The position numbers and the translations under genes are program-made. Shown piece by piece: positions 9,832 through 22,150 of a stretch of 64,000 nt of DNA. This DNA is from Chelonoidis abingdonii (taxonomy: Eukaryota > Chordata > Testudines > Testudinidae): contig NC_133778.1 in the NCBI RefSeq assembly GCF_003597395.2, positions 14,441,034 to 14,505,033 on the forward strand. The letters are read 5' to 3'. The notes under the pieces are model-generated. The model ran no database searches, was not told the DNA's origin, and was given only the letters and a program-made list of their open reading frames with translations. Numbering within the stretch: the first letter of the stretch is position 1; every line of letters starts with the position of its first letter.

Positions 9832-10170
9832 TTGGGATTTAGATGATAACTTATTTGTGTGTATATGTTTGCTTGTTTTATCCTGTAAATAACTCTATTT
9901 CTTTTTCCTAGTTAATAAACCTTTAGATAATTTATTACAGAATTGGCTACAGGCATTGTCTTTGGCATTGGATGTAGAGTACTGTACATATTGATCTGAG
10001 GTGAGTGGCTCATCTCTTGGGACTGGAACAAACTGAATATCATAGATTTGGGTTTTTTTTTTTTTGTTTTGGGGGGTTTCTTTGTGTGTGTAAGTGACCA
10101 TTCATCATGAAGTCCAGTTTGTCTGAGTAGCAAGATAGACTGGGGAATCTAAGGGAACTGTGACTCCATG
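9832..10170 (+). mobile_element. LTR, 3' part with AATAAA
   Basis: Continues the LTR begun at 6390. It carries AATAAA at 9914-9919 in TTCCTAGTTAATAAACC and ends near GGAACTGTGACTCCATGG. A poly-T/G tract (10051-10080) lies in its U5-like part. The exact end is uncertain. Confidence 0.55.
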
Positions 10171-10462
10171 GGAAGACTCAGGGCTCTAACCAGGGCAGGG
10201 CAAGCAGAGCAGCCACCTAGGGCACAAAGCTGCTGGGGTGGGAAAATGACCAAAAAACCCAGTAGGGGGCGCAAATATGCTTGCTTACCTTGGGCAATAA
10301 AATGCCTAGTTATGGCTTGGATAAGATTGTTGTAGTGATCCAGCAGTTTACATTTGTTACGGGCTTGCTGAAATCTAATTATAGAACACACCACCAGTTT
10401 GGGGTGTCTGCCCTGTTTTTGAAAGTCTGCCCTGAAGCAGGCATAAAGTCATGAGCCACCTA

Positions 10463-10581
10463 GGGTGACCAGACAGCAAATGTGAAAAATCAGGACTGAG
10501 GTAGGGGGTAATAGGAGCCTATATAAGACAAAGATCCAAAAATCAGGACTGTTCCTATAAAATCGGGACATCTGGTCACCC
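10463..10581. mobile_element. TA-flanked mariner-like MITE
   Basis: Inverted ends GGGTGACCAGA and TCTGGTCACCC lie between TA dinucleotides (10461-10462 and 10582-10583). The internal words AATCAGGACTG and ATAAAATCGGGACA recur, inverted, in the copy at 42245-42389. Confidence 0.8.
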
Positions 10582-10583
10582 TA

Positions 10584-13244
10584 GAGCCACTCCAAACAGC
10601 ATGACACCTCTGTTACATCGGAGTTTGTAACTCCAGTTGTTGTTTTATCTTTTTTTCTCTGTAGGAATCACAAAAACTACAGGTTATCTTGTTCACATGC
10701 AAATGGACTAATAGCATCCAGGCACATGCTATCACATGATCACTCTGGGAATGCTGCAGGAGAGACAGCATGCTATGCTACACTTCCACACCTGGTGCTC
10801 TGCGCCAATAAAACCACCCACCAAATTTGGACAGTGAGGAAATCATTATCCAAACTGTCACAAGCCAAGAATTTCAAAACGAAGGCTGACCCTCCATGTG
10901 AGTGCAGGGAGAAATGTTGAAAGGGAACTGGGATAAAAATGGTGTGCCAGGCTCTACCTGTAGATTTCCTGGCTTTTATTATCTTGAGGCAAGACCATAA
11001 TGGTTTTTTAAAATAGTTTGTTCTGTTCTGTGGGTTGGAATTTTTTTTTGTGTGGCTTATTTATTTTTTTATTTATTTATTTATTTATTTATGTTAATGG
11101 GAGGAAAACACTCAGAGTAGATCACAGATCACATTAAGGGTCAGATTCTGCCAACCTGATTCAGTGTTTCCAGTTCTCACAATTTTATTTCATGACACTT
11201 GGTGGTTTTCTTAAGGCCCATACTGCTGTTAGAAATTTATTACCAGAGAACTTCTGCCTTCATTAAAAGAAAAATAATAATAAATAAAATTTAAAAAAAA
11301 AGGTTCCTAGCCCTCAGAGTTGCAGAGAAGCTTGAAAATGTGATCCCTAAGACTCCAGTTCCAGAAGGCAAATAAAAATAACCCAACAGTGATTTTTTTT
11401 TAATCTTATGATTTTAAAGAAAATTCTCATGATTCAGTGGAGGAGGGGCTGACGCATGATTTTTGGATTGTTTGGGGTTGACGGCTCATGTTGAATAGGA
11501 TTTTATTCTGTGAGGATACGCTACATGAATAAAGGGGGGTGAAGCCATCCATCGTGACTCCTCTGCCAGTTAAGTCCAATGGGTGTTCTGGGTGAACAAG
11601 AAATACTGGGTGAACAAGGACCACATTTTCTTTTATAATTTTTCTGGTCCCTTCCCTTAGTTTGTTTGCCATATTAAAAAAAATCTAATAAAATGATATT
11701 TCTAATAATAACATACCCCTTTGTTCTCAGAGAGACAGGAAAAGTGGAATTATCAAAGAGGCCAACAAGACTGTGATAACAGCATTCTTTTGTACCTATT
11801 ATGGTACTGTACATTTTGAATACGTGCGCCTTCCTGTTCCAGCCTTTTGGGAAAATACATATTGTATTTAGGCAGCTGCTTGAATTTATGCATTGTTTCC
11901 ACATTAACCCCAAAAAGGTCTTTTAGGAGCCTTCTCATTTACTAGTCAAGGGTTGGATGCTGACACCCTTTCTGTCACATTGGATAGTACCTTACTCACG
12001 GTGGTTTCATGGTGGTCAGTGGCACTAAGCAGAGTAAGGTACTAATCAACTTAAGTATATCAGAAAAAGATTGTAAGTGCAAAATGTCAAGTCTTTTGAA
12101 AATGCATTGTTTTAGCCACCAGTCCAAAATGGTACAAGCAAGACATATTCTTTACCCATCATGGGCTCAGTTCTCAAATCAAGTTGTATGTTACATTGTC
12201 AAGACCTTTAGAAAATCTGGTCCTTTGGTTAGGTGTCTCACCAAGAGCTGAGCTCTTTTGAACAATCTGGCCATTTAAGTGGGTGACTGAACAGGTGATG
12301 AGCATTTTGGGAGATCGGGCCCATGATGATCACGGCTAGGACAAGCACATGTCTTATTAGCTACATGTTCAGCTGTTGGGTTGTTCTGTTTATTTCTTTT
12401 CAATGCCACTCCTTACTCCTGACCTTCAACCCCATTGGATCACATAAGGAATCAGTTAACTCGCAGGATAGATAAATGGAATGAGCAGATTACCCCACAT
12501 ATTCCCTGTATTTACCTGATTAAGTGATGTTAGCTAATAGCAAAGACAAAGTTATCAAGATTTTATTGGAGGCTGTAGTTGGCTTGTAAAAATCTTTCTG
12601 AATTGCCCTATAGCTAATTTCCTAACTTATTTTTTTTCTTTTTTACATTTTTTTTTAACTATGACTTTTCTTGCTTTGGGCCCTCATCATGTCGTGCAAT
12701 ATCTTATTCCATGAATAATCCCATTGCAATGAGTGAAACTAGTCACAGAGTGTAAGGTGCTACCCAGTGGAAGGGTACCAAAGTCTGTCCCCAAAAAGCA
12801 CATTAGAAATCTCATTCATGGGTTCCAGTCTGGAGTCCTTACTCAGACAAAGATTCCACTGACGTTAATGGCCTGTTCCAAGGACTCAGGGATTCTAGAT
12901 CTGTGTCTGATGGAGTTTAGATTCAGAGGAAAGCCTGTACAATTGTGCAAAACTCTCCAGGTAAAACCCAAACCAGACAAAACACTCACCTTGTTTCAGG
13001 TTTTCATTACAAGCTCAAAATTCAACCTAAGTGTTGTGAATTCTTCACTAACTTAGGCCCAGTTTTAAGTGCACCTGGGTTGATTTTTGGTTTCAGATGG
13101 AAATTATGTAATATTTAGTGATCTCTCACAAGATAGACTCCAACCAGGAAAAAATCTTGCTGGCTTTGGCTGAGTATCATTGAGTTTTGGGGTTCATTAG
13201 AACTGGAAACTTAAAAGGAACCCTCTAAAGAGATTTTTCTTGTT
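10584..13244. other. AT-rich intergenic DNA, mostly unrecognised
   Basis: A (TTTA)n run is the only clear feature. No gene or exon is seen on either strand. Confidence 0.5.
11058..11092. repeat. (TTTA)n microsatellite
   Basis: A run of TTTA/ATTT tetranucleotides follows a poly-T tract. Confidence 0.85.
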
Positions 13245-13246
13245 TA

Positions 13247-13545
13247 GAGCTAGTCAAAAAATCCAGTTTTATTTCTGTGGGGGAACTGCAAACGAAAAAA
13301 AATTGAATTTTTTGTGGCCAATTTTGATCTTTTTTATTAAAAAAATTCAAAATGATTTGAAAATTTGTTTTCTCTCCAGCTGAAATTTGTTTCATTTCAG
13401 TTTTGAAAATACCTAATGAAAATTTCAATTAAAACACTAAACAGAAAAATCTCTTAATTTTTTTCAATTGAAAAATCAAAAAATCGGGAAAAATCAAACA
13501 TTTCTATACAGCTGCATTTTTCAATGAAAAAAATTCAGCCAGCTC
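13247..13545. mobile_element. AT-rich TA-flanked MITE
   Basis: Ends GAGCTAGTCAAAAAAT and the inverse ATTCAGCCAGCTC lie between TA dinucleotides. The interior is almost entirely A/T with TTTTTCAAT/ATTGAAAAA words. A Tc1/mariner-type origin is an inference. Confidence 0.6.
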
Positions 13546-13861
13546 TAATATGGACTGACAGTTCCACTAACTCTATACTCCCATGATTCACACACATTTC
13601 TATGGCCCAAGTCTTAGACAGTCCTTCATAAAATGGAGAACATCTGTAGAGGCATGCAGGCAGAGCAGTGAATATTATAAGCATACAGAAATAGGCATCT
13701 TCATGATCAATCCAAAGGTCTCCTGAAAAGTCAGCTTATTATCCAATATAATAATTTTAAAAGGCGCTAAACATAGTTCCTGTTTTGTAAAAAGAGAAAT
13801 TAAAGCAAAATATTTGAAAAAGTCAGACTTCATATCAAAATGAAACTAAAGGTTTAAGCTA

Positions 13862-14257
13862 CAATAGAATCTCAGAGTTATGAACTGACCAGTCAACCAC
13901 ACACCTCCTTTGGAACCGGAAGCACACAATCAGGCAACCGGAGAAACAAAAAAAACCAAAAACGCAAACACAGTACAGTATTGTGTTAAATGTAAACTAC
14001 TAAAAAAGAGGAAAGGTTTTTTTTTAAAAAAGATGTGCCAAGGTAAGGAAACGGTTGCTGTGTTTATATTATTTAAATTAAGATAGTTAAAAGCAGCATT
14101 TTTCTTCTGCATAGTAAAGTTTCAAAGCTGTATTAAGTCAATGTTCAATTGTAAACTTCTAAAATAACAACCATAATTTTTTGTTCAGCATTACGAACAT
14201 TTCAGAGTAATGAACAACCTCAGTTCCTGAGATGTTTGTAACTCGGAGGTTTTACTA
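13862..14257. mobile_element. Tigger/mariner-like non-autonomous element
   Basis: The left end CAATAGAATCTCAGAGTTA is inverted at the right as GTAACTCGGAGGTTTTACT, with TA on both sides. Subterminal words repeat inside (GTTATGAACTG; TTACGAACATTTCAGAGTA). I recognise the interior as a common turtle Tigger-like repeat. Confidence 0.7.
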
Positions 14258-15429
14258 TACTAGATATCAGAAATAATAAAATTTCATATTAACTCCAAAT
14301 TACCCGTCTCATAACCTCTTGTCTTTTCCAAACCTTGAAAATGAGCAATTAGAAAAAGCTTAGCTGTGTGATAATCAAGACTATTGACCATTAAGGCTTA
14401 TATTCTGTTTAGCTGGAAACAAAATGGCCATATCCATTCCCAGGTTAGCCATAACCATTTTCAAGGAGATTAAGCTTTTCTCTTTTAGGCTTGAGCAGCC
14501 CAGTCTATGCACATCTGCTACCTGGAATACTGATGTCTCTTCCAAGCTTTAGAGAGATAAGGCTCTCTGCTTATCTCCAGCACAAGAAAAGGAATCAAAG
14601 GTTTGGAAACGGGTCAAATTCCATTGCCATTAGGATTAGCAGCCCAGTTCAGAAGGAATACCGAAAGCCTTTGTAGTACTTAATGGAGGCACACATTGTT
14701 CCAAAAGGCTATCTAGAAATCCTTACTCAGGTGCAACTCTAACTGCAGCCAAAGAGAGTTTTGTATGAGCAACCTGGGATTGCAGTACTTATCCTAATAA
14801 CAGTAGTTACTCTCTCTTCAGTACATTTTGCTTCCACCCCACGAGTCCCAGTGTTTGAAGATTACTCTTATTTTTGCAGTAGTGTAATGTGTTGCCTGTA
14901 CTGAGAACACCCATGAGAGTCTTAGAACTAGATTGATGGGGTTTGTAGGGTCTGAACAGAGCTTTGAAGTCAACATCCAGTGTTTAACCCCATTTATTAT
15001 GAGAGGTTTGCAGTTATTGAGGTTTCTCATTCACAGCCAGCCTCACCAAACAGATATTCGCAAAGGGGCTATTTGGCAGGTTGTGGGGCGAATTTATCAA
15101 ATGCAGGGGATGGATTTCCCCTCCAAACAATAGGCATTTGCTGCCTCCTCCTCCCCCCATGGTGAAGTGTGTGGGTATGGTTTCTCTCCACGTCCGCCTT
15201 CAAGTCTCTGTGTATGCCAGCTTTCTCAGAGCTGGCGTGCAGCCTCATCTCCAGCGTGCCAGCTGTGTGCATGTCCCACTTCATGGCCACTCTGCCTGCA
15301 CTGGCTTATGTGGTGCAGAAAGCTCAAACTGAGCCAGCGAGTGTCAGGTAAAGGTAATTGATAGAAGGTGTCCCCAAACAGGTGCTTAAAATGCTGAGAG
15401 GCAGGGAAAGCGTTCCATATGCTAGAGAT
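14258..15429. other. Intergenic DNA, nothing recognised
   Basis: Short overlapping ORFs at 14.8-15.4 kb show no domain and no splice support. I see no repeat family. Confidence 0.45.
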
Positions 15430-15760
15430 TGAAAAGATCAGGATTCAACCACTTGGGGGAGGTAATGAATAAGAGGGTACATGATAGAAGTATGTAAAAT
15501 AAAGCATGGTATAAAGAAGGTAAAATAGGTGATCCTATTTATCCTCTCTCATGATAGAAGAACCAGAGGACATCCAGTGAAATTGAATGTCAATGAGTTT
15601 AAACTTGATAAAAAGAAATATTTTAAAACACCCCAAATAACCTGTGGAATTCTCTGCCACTAGATATCACTGAGGTCAAGATCTTAGTGATTTTCATTTA
15701 ATGGAACATATATTTATATAGATAATGAGAACATGCAAGGTTACATTTGATAGGATTAAT
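15430..15760 (+). mobile_element. CR1 LINE 3' region, diverged
   Basis: CR1 3' words appear in order: ACATGATAGAAGTATGTAAA, ACCAGAGGACATCCAGTGAA, then TGTGGAATTCTCTGCCACTA. The segment ends close to an ATGT microsatellite. Confidence 0.7.
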
Positions 15761-15764
15761 AGAC

Positions 15765-15790
15765 ATGTATGTATGTATGTATGTATGTAT
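15765..15790. repeat. (ATGT)n microsatellite
   Basis: Six or more tandem ATGT units, at the 3' end of the CR1 remnant. Confidence 0.9.
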
Positions 15791-16205
15791 GGAGGAACTC
15801 TGATATTATAGAGGGGGCAGAAGTATGAAACCCAAAGATAAATAAACTCTCATGCTTCCACTCACCACTGGTTTCAAGTAAAAAGAGGCCAAAATAATTT
15901 CTCTCCTCCTACCCCTACACTCAGTTCTGGGAAAGTCCGATTCTCCTCCAATACTAAGAAGGAAGCTACCACTTTCTAAAAATGACTTGATTTTCTTCTT
16001 CAAACTAGTAAATAGCCAACTCTCCTCATTCATTGTAATGCACTTCTGAACCAACGGGGACGGCCACTAGATAGCTCATGGGATACAGAGTTTTTAACTG
16101 GTTGGTCTCCGCTTTCCATTCAGCTTACGGGGGTAGAGACTGAAAGTCATCCCCAGTTGATGACTGTCTAGTGATCAATACAAAATGCACTGGTGATCTT
16201 GTGTG

Positions 16206-16422
16206 CAGGGCCAGCTCCAGGGGTTTTGCTGCCCCAAGCAGCTTATAAAAAAAAAAAAAGGCGCGATCGCCATCTGCGGCAATTCAGCGGGAGGTCCTTC
16301 GCTCCGAGCAGCAGTGAGGGACCCTCCGCCGAATTGCCTCTGAATAGCTGAAAGTGCCGCCCTGCTCCGGAGTTGCTGCCCCAAGCACCTGCTTGATAAG
16401 CTGGTGCCTGGAGCCGGCCCTG
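16206..16422. mobile_element. hAT-type MITE
   Basis: A perfect 8-bp duplication, CTTGTGTG (16198-16205 and 16423-16430), flanks ends CAGGGCCAGCTCCAGG and CCTGGAGCCGGCCCTG. GCTGCCCCAAGCA occurs near both ends in inverted context. Confidence 0.92.
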
Positions 16423-16555
16423 CTTGTGTGTCTGCATCATAAAACCACCCCCGTGACTTGTTCATTGTTAGGAAGACCCAGCAGAGAAGCCAAGAACTGA
16501 ATAATGCAGAAACTATTCCTGAAAGGAAGCTTCTCCAATTTTAGCCTGAATCAAG

Positions 16556-16650
16556 GCTATGTCTTTTGTATATGGTTGTGCAATGCCTAGCACCATGAGG
16601 GCCCTGGCCTCTAGGCACCACCCTAGTACATGTAATAAATAAGATTAGTA
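16556..16650 (+). repeat. Distal part of a MIR/CORE-like SINE
   Basis: The words GTGCAATGCCTAGCACCATG and GGGCCCTGG, then AATAAATAAGATTAGT, match the 3' tail that follows MIR-like cores elsewhere in the window (for example 38055-38290). Confidence 0.55.
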
Positions 16651-16794
16651 ATTGCTGGGGTAGTGGGGGAAGCTTACACTGCTGCTGCCCATGCTGTATC
16701 TGTTCTGTAGATAAAACAGAGGACCCCATGCTCTCAGATAAGTATATTTAAGGCCTGCCAAGCACTTGAGGACCTCTTGAAATTTGAGCACATG

Positions 16795-16895
16795 AGCGGT
16801 CTCATTCAAATCAGCTGGGACTAACAGACTGAAGACAATGGGACTACTCATGTGTATAAGATTAAGCACTTGCTTAAGTGCTTTGCTGAACTGGG
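16795..16895. repeat. Ancient palindromic repeat
   Basis: AATGGGACTACTCATGTG with AAGCACTTGCTTAAGTGCTT is one copy of a palindromic amniote repeat. Other copies are at 27058-27186 and 27305-27440. Confidence 0.45.
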
Positions 16896-19800
16896 GTTTC
16901 CATGAGAGAGGAATTCCCTGATAATGCCAGACTTGCACATTCCAGATGCTACATAGAAACAAAACCAATTATTTACCATCCTATTTTTTGCACATTTTAA
17001 ACAAGGATACAAAAAAATTCACCCCATGCCCAGTGCATTCCCCAAAGTACTAATTTAGAGGATAGTACGAGCTAGTTCTTCCCCCTCTCCTCGACCTTTT
17101 TTTTTTTTTTTGGAGGGGGGAAGGTTACATCTCACTACACTTAAAATGGCCTTGAACCTCTTCAATCTACGTGCAGCATGATTGATCAATCAGCGTTTCA
17201 CCCATATATTCATGCCTCGTGCTAGGGGAGCTGGGGTGGGTGAACTTACAAAATGTGTTTGCTTTGTTTTCGTTACACTGGACAAAGCAGATAACAAGCT
17301 GCAGTTGCTGCACATTGCATAGATTCCAGGCAGCTGGTAACATATCGATAGATACACACTAGGCAGAGATGTGCCCCAGGCTGGAGATAGCTCTCTATAT
17401 AAGACAGCACATTTGGGCGAGATGCACTTCATTATAACGCTGTTCAGCTAGGAGAAGGGGAGAAGTGGCAGAATGGTGATGGGCCAGAAAACATGCTCGA
17501 AGGGAGAATGTAAAATCTAATCACTCCGCTGAAATAGCTGTACAACATTGTAATCCGATAACTCCAACCTTGCCCACTCAGCTGAGATTTTTAATAGCAG
17601 GTGAAGCAACTTTAAGGGTGATGGGGGCTAAGTTATTCATTAGGCCATGGTATTCCCTCCCTGGGATTCGAGACACTTGGCTGAGCTTCAGGCCTTGGGA
17701 TACACAGTGGTGTAATTGTGTCGTAATAAACACACCCCTTTACGTTAGCATTTTCCCTAATGAGCCTATTTCCATACAAAAAGCATTTGACTTGGAGTAG
17801 AGTCGTGCTTCAGAGATAAAAACTCTTATCAGCTTATCCTTATGTTGTAAAGATGGGTATGAGTCTGCTCCAGGCCCCCGATTGGGACAGAGTGCACTTC
17901 CTAGGCTGTGAAGTTTGTTACTTTCCCCAATGATTTATGGAGTTTTGCCACTGAGGACTTTCAATCTGCTGAGCCTGCAATCATTGTCATTGTGTTAAAC
18001 ACAGCCAGACATTCCCAGTGAACAAGAAGAGTGACAGACTGTTCAGCATATGCATGGGCACTGCCAACAAGAATGACTGTAGTGCAGTAATGCTCTTCCC
18101 TGCAAGCGTAACAAGCTGTAGCTACCAACGCGAGGACGCCGCAGCTGGCACGGAGCCTGGGACCTACAGCATCATCACCACAACCCTCTACTGCTCAAGC
18201 TAATGAAGTGTAGTGTCCCCAGCCACCCAGTTATCTCTTTTAACCTAATCTCCTTACAGGTTTTGATGGCCAGGCCCAGAGCCAACTGGACCCTACCTCC
18301 AGCTCAGCAGGGTAGAACTTCCTTATTTTCTTCCCATATGAATATATTTGGTGGTGCCTCCAATCCCCCCTTTCACCTTCCTGGCAGGGTAACCAGGGCA
18401 GCTGGGAAGGAAAATTCTAAACACAGGAAACCCCCAGTTACTTGCCAGATAGTTAGAGATTCCCAAGAAACAACACAAACATGCAATATAGTCATAGTAA
18501 TTATATTAAACAGGAAGTAAATATAACATAACAGGGTAGAATACTACTCTTAGGGTCACGGCTGATAATACCCTTGTATTTCCCCACTCACATGACCTGA
18601 TAGACCAAGTTGGTACAAGTACTTTGTAGAGGCCCTTGGTGACCTGTAATAACAATATTTTCTGTTGCAACAATAAGCAACTTGGCTGATGTGGTTCAGT
18701 ACAGCCCAGAAGACTCTCATGTGGGATGAGATGTAAGCCCCTCCACAGGTTTAACAGGCAGCAGGTAATAAAAACCCCAACGCCTCAGACCCTGGCTTGA
18801 GGATGCAGTCAGGGAATAGGGGGGAATGTCTCCAGAACCATTTCCCTGACTAACTAAAAGATGGTGCACTCACCACTCCGTGAATGATCCCCAAGTTTAG
18901 AGATCCATCTGGACTGCTCAGACGCGGCAGAGGGGCTGACAGTCTCGATTGGTAGGCATCATCTTCATGCAGGAATCAGGCTGCTTCTCTTCCGGAGATT
19001 TCCCATCACCATAAAATGATGCAGGGATCAAGGTGCAAATTATAACAACTCTACTAAAAATCCTAGCTCTAATCTCCTACCTTAGCGCTCAGCGACAATC
19101 ACAGCAGGCAGGCAGCCCTGAACTAGCAGCCAAAGCAGTACTTGCCACATGGCGGCTGCTTTTGGAGCTGAAAGACTAATTCAGTCCAAGTGGGTATGGA
19201 GTTTTCCCACCAAGATGCTATCAACTGAGAGTCCCCTTGAACAGGGAAAGGACTAAGCTTAGGGATATTGCTTTCAGGTACTCAGAGGCCAGTTCTCAGG
19301 AGGGAACCAGCGTGGGACTCATGAGCTCACCCCAAGGCAAGTCCTTCCCCTTTCAGTGGCTGGCTTCAGACTTCTCCAAATTGGCTTCTTCCTTCTCATC
19401 ATGCTCCCAGGGGAAGGCATCTCACTGAGGACTTCCCTGTGGGTCAGGCTAACTCTTCTTCCTGGACTTTTACTTGTCAGTCATTTGACTCTAACAGGCT
19501 CCTTTCTCTGAGACACTGCTCCTCCTCTGAGCAGGCGGGTGGCTAGTGGCCATCCAGGCACCCTGCTATCCCCCTCCACCCTCACTGGGGCCCCATTGCT
19601 CCAAATAGGGGCCACATTACTCTCCTCTCTCCCTATTGCCTAGCAGAGTCTCAGTCAAACATTGCACCCCACTTCCTCCCCAGGACAGCCGTGCCTCTCC
19701 CCGAGTTACAAGCACACAGAGATCCAGGAGCCAAGCTCCTTGGAGGTTACAGCAGTTACCACTACACTGTTACACTCACTGGGGCTAGCCCCTCGAGAGA

Positions 19801-20160
19801 GGCATGATCACACACACACGCACTAAGCCAGTGAGTCATGCTATTTTGGAAGCCTTGCAGTTTTCATAGGAGACAGAGCAGAAAAGGCACATAAGGGCCA
19901 AATTCACACTGCTCCATCTCTGGAGTGCTAGAAAGGAAGGGGTACAAGAAGCCCTTTCCTCCTCCGGGCAGAGGGATATGTATGCCATAATTAGGGTGCA
20001 AGGACTGCTAGTGCTGATTGCAGAATTAGCACCACAAAAGGGGCATTTCTGGCCACTGTGCAGGTGGGGCAATGCCCTTCCCCACTAGCTAATTTGGCTC
20101 TGTTATAGGGTTGCTTGCTATACCTGTTCACTAGGTGTAATGGGGCCATCTCCCCATACT
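16896..20160. other. Intergenic DNA, no gene or repeat firmly identified
   Basis: There is a TATATAAGAC box near 17395 and short ORFs, but nothing with a recognisable domain. The stretch at 18.2-19.7 kb has a pyrimidine-rich, retroelement-like texture without visible terminal repeats. Confidence 0.4.
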
Positions 20161-20167
20161 GCCTCAG

Positions 20168-20585
20168 TGTCATGACCCACAGCTCTCAAACCTGGGTCTA
20201 CAGGAGGAACCACACTCCAACCCTCCATCTAGCAGCCTGCTGATGCTTGCATACCTGGGATCCATGAAGCCTAGCACCAATTTGAGGCTTCACCGCTGCA
20301 GTCCTATTGGTGGAGTGCTGGAACAGCTGACTGGCCTGCTGGTCCTACTTAAGCCAGCAACAGGAACAGGAAGCTGCCTGAACTACTGGGCTCCACTCTC
20401 TTCTGGACTGTGTGTTTATTGCTCCCCTGGCTTGATTTCCTGGTATCCTGACCTGGAGTGACTCCTTGCATCTGATTTGTGGTTCTGATCTACAGTTTGT
20501 CTCCTGCCTCTGACCTCCTGGTATCTGGACTCCTGTCTTGTGACTATGAACTCTGGCTCTGGCTGCCCATGACCTGGCTATGACA
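20168..20585 (+). mobile_element. Candidate solo LTR
   Basis: Starts TGTCATGACC and ends GCTATGACA, giving complementary TGTCA/TGACA termini. It is flanked by CTCAG and CCCAG, a 4/5 match at a 5-bp target. The 3' half is the pyrimidine-rich, CTGACCT/CTGGTATC-repeating sequence typical of turtle gypsy/ERV U5 regions. No coding part is present. Confidence 0.5.
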
Positions 20586-20723
20586 CCCAGCATCAGTACA
20601 GTCAGATTCTTTCAGAAGGAATGCTGCATCTCTTGCTATGGGCTTCCTCAGCTCCATCCCATGGGAGACAGAATTGAACCTTGAATATGAATAACATATA
20701 TTTTGCAATTAGTAATTGCAATT

Positions 20724-21658
20724 AATAATTAGCAACTGTCGAATCACACAAATCCAAATACCTCTGCCCTTTGCTGAGGCTTCACTCTGTCCCTTCTCCA
20801 AGACCCTGCCCCGCCCATCCTATCCTCCATCGCTCACTCTCCCTCACCCTCACTCACTTTCACTAAGGTGGGGTAGGGAGTTGGGGTGCTGGAGGGGGCT
20901 TGAGGCTGAGAGTTGGGGTGTGAGATGGGTGAGGGGTGCTGGCTTCAGGAGGGGGCACAGGGCTGGGGCAGGGGGTTGGGATATGGGAGGGGGTGACGGT
21001 TGTAGACTCTGGCTGGTTGGTGCTTACCTTTGGCTGCTCTTGGTTGGCAGCACAGCAGGGCTAAGACAGGCTCCCTGCCTACCTGGCCCCAAGCCATTCC
21101 CAGAAGCAGTTGGCAAGTCCCTGCAGCCTCTGGGGGAGTCAGGGGTCTCCGTGCGCTGCCCACACCCGAGTGTCTACTCCGCAGTTCCCATTGGCTGGGA
21201 ACTGCGGCCAATGGGAGCTGTGGGGGAGGAGCCTGCCTTAGCCCCACTCCGCCACCAACCAGGAGCCAGTGGACATAAGCTCCGTGCACTGCCCCTTCTG
21301 CATGCCGCTCCCAGAAGTGACCAGCATGTCCCTGCAGCCCCTGGGGGTGGGGGGGGTAGGGAGCTCCATGCACTGGCCCTGCCTGCAGGCACTGCCCCCA
21401 CAGCTCCCATTGGCCGCAGTTCCTGGCCAATGGGAGCTGCGGAGTCAGCACTCAGGGCAGGGGTAGTGCACAACCCCTGCACCCACTCCCCCTGGGGCTG
21501 CACGGATGTGCCGGGGCAAGCAGCAAGCCCAGCTTAGCCCTGCTGTGCTGCTGGACTTTTAGCGGTCTAAAATCTCCCAGTTTGGCTTCAGTAGCCTCCT
21601 GGAGATAGAGCCTAATTCAGGGAGACTCCTGGCAAAACCAGGAGGGTTGGCAACCCTC
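20724..21658. mobile_element. hAT-type element, 0.9 kb, non-coding
   Basis: The right end AGGGTTGGCAACCCTC and the eroded left end TTAGCAACTGTC match the ends of 789-989. The interior has GTTGGGGTG/GAGGGGG repeats and a palindromic pair, CAGTTCCCATTGGCTGGGAA and GCCAATGGGAGCTG, repeated at 21181-21230 and 21400-21440. A copy of TTAGTAAT lies at 20709-20716 and at 21659-21666, but the left copy is about 7 bp outside the aligned end. The long ORFs across it are not genes. Confidence 0.7.
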
Positions 21659-21844
21659 TTAGTAATCTGTACAAACTGCTCTAAAATATAGGTCCATAGC
21701 ATTAACAGAGTTAATTACTTGGACAGATGTTGTAGAATATTATCAGGATTCTTCTTATGTGACATTGCATTACTGGAGGTTTTCAACCTTGGTAGCCCAT
21801 TTCATATGACCTGCTGATAATCTCTTTGTGTATGAACAGTCCTT

Positions 21845-22150
21845 TTGATCCACCCACGATACCATCTAAGATCTTCTATTTCTGACTGGAGTTCTTCTGC
21901 CATCAACTTTCCCTTCCAGTGCCCGTAAACATGCATTGCCCACTGAACCTCTTAAAACATGTCCTGCAATTCAAATCTTTCTTTTCATAACATCTCTGAC
22001 TAGCATTTGCTACGTTCCAATCATCTCCAATACTTTTTCATTGGTTATACAATCTACCCATAATATTTTCATAATTCTTCTCTAACACCATAATTCAAAT
22101 CGTTGTAGTTTCTTTATTATCAATTGTTTGAATGTTCCTGTTACACAGAC
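21845..22150 (-). pseudogene. RTE-type LINE reverse-transcriptase C-terminus
   Basis: The minus strand gives KLQRFELWC, RRIMKILWVDCITNEKVLEM, then KRKI and AGHVLRGSVGNACLRALEGK, followed by DGRRTPVRNRRS. This order (R.e.fEmWcyRRmLkIsWvd..tNeeVL; GH..RG; LEGK..GrR) is the C-terminal part of RTE-like LINE polyproteins. Stops and shifts interrupt it. It is a short dead fragment. Confidence 0.6.

Noticed and set aside
10171..10312. Possible further MITE starting CAGGGCTCTAACCAGGG
   Set aside because: The interior words look familiar, but I could not find a complementary right end or a target duplication.
20716..21537. 273-codon open frame on + and 168-codon frame on -
   Set aside because: Both lie wholly inside the GC-rich hAT element and have no recognisable protein features.
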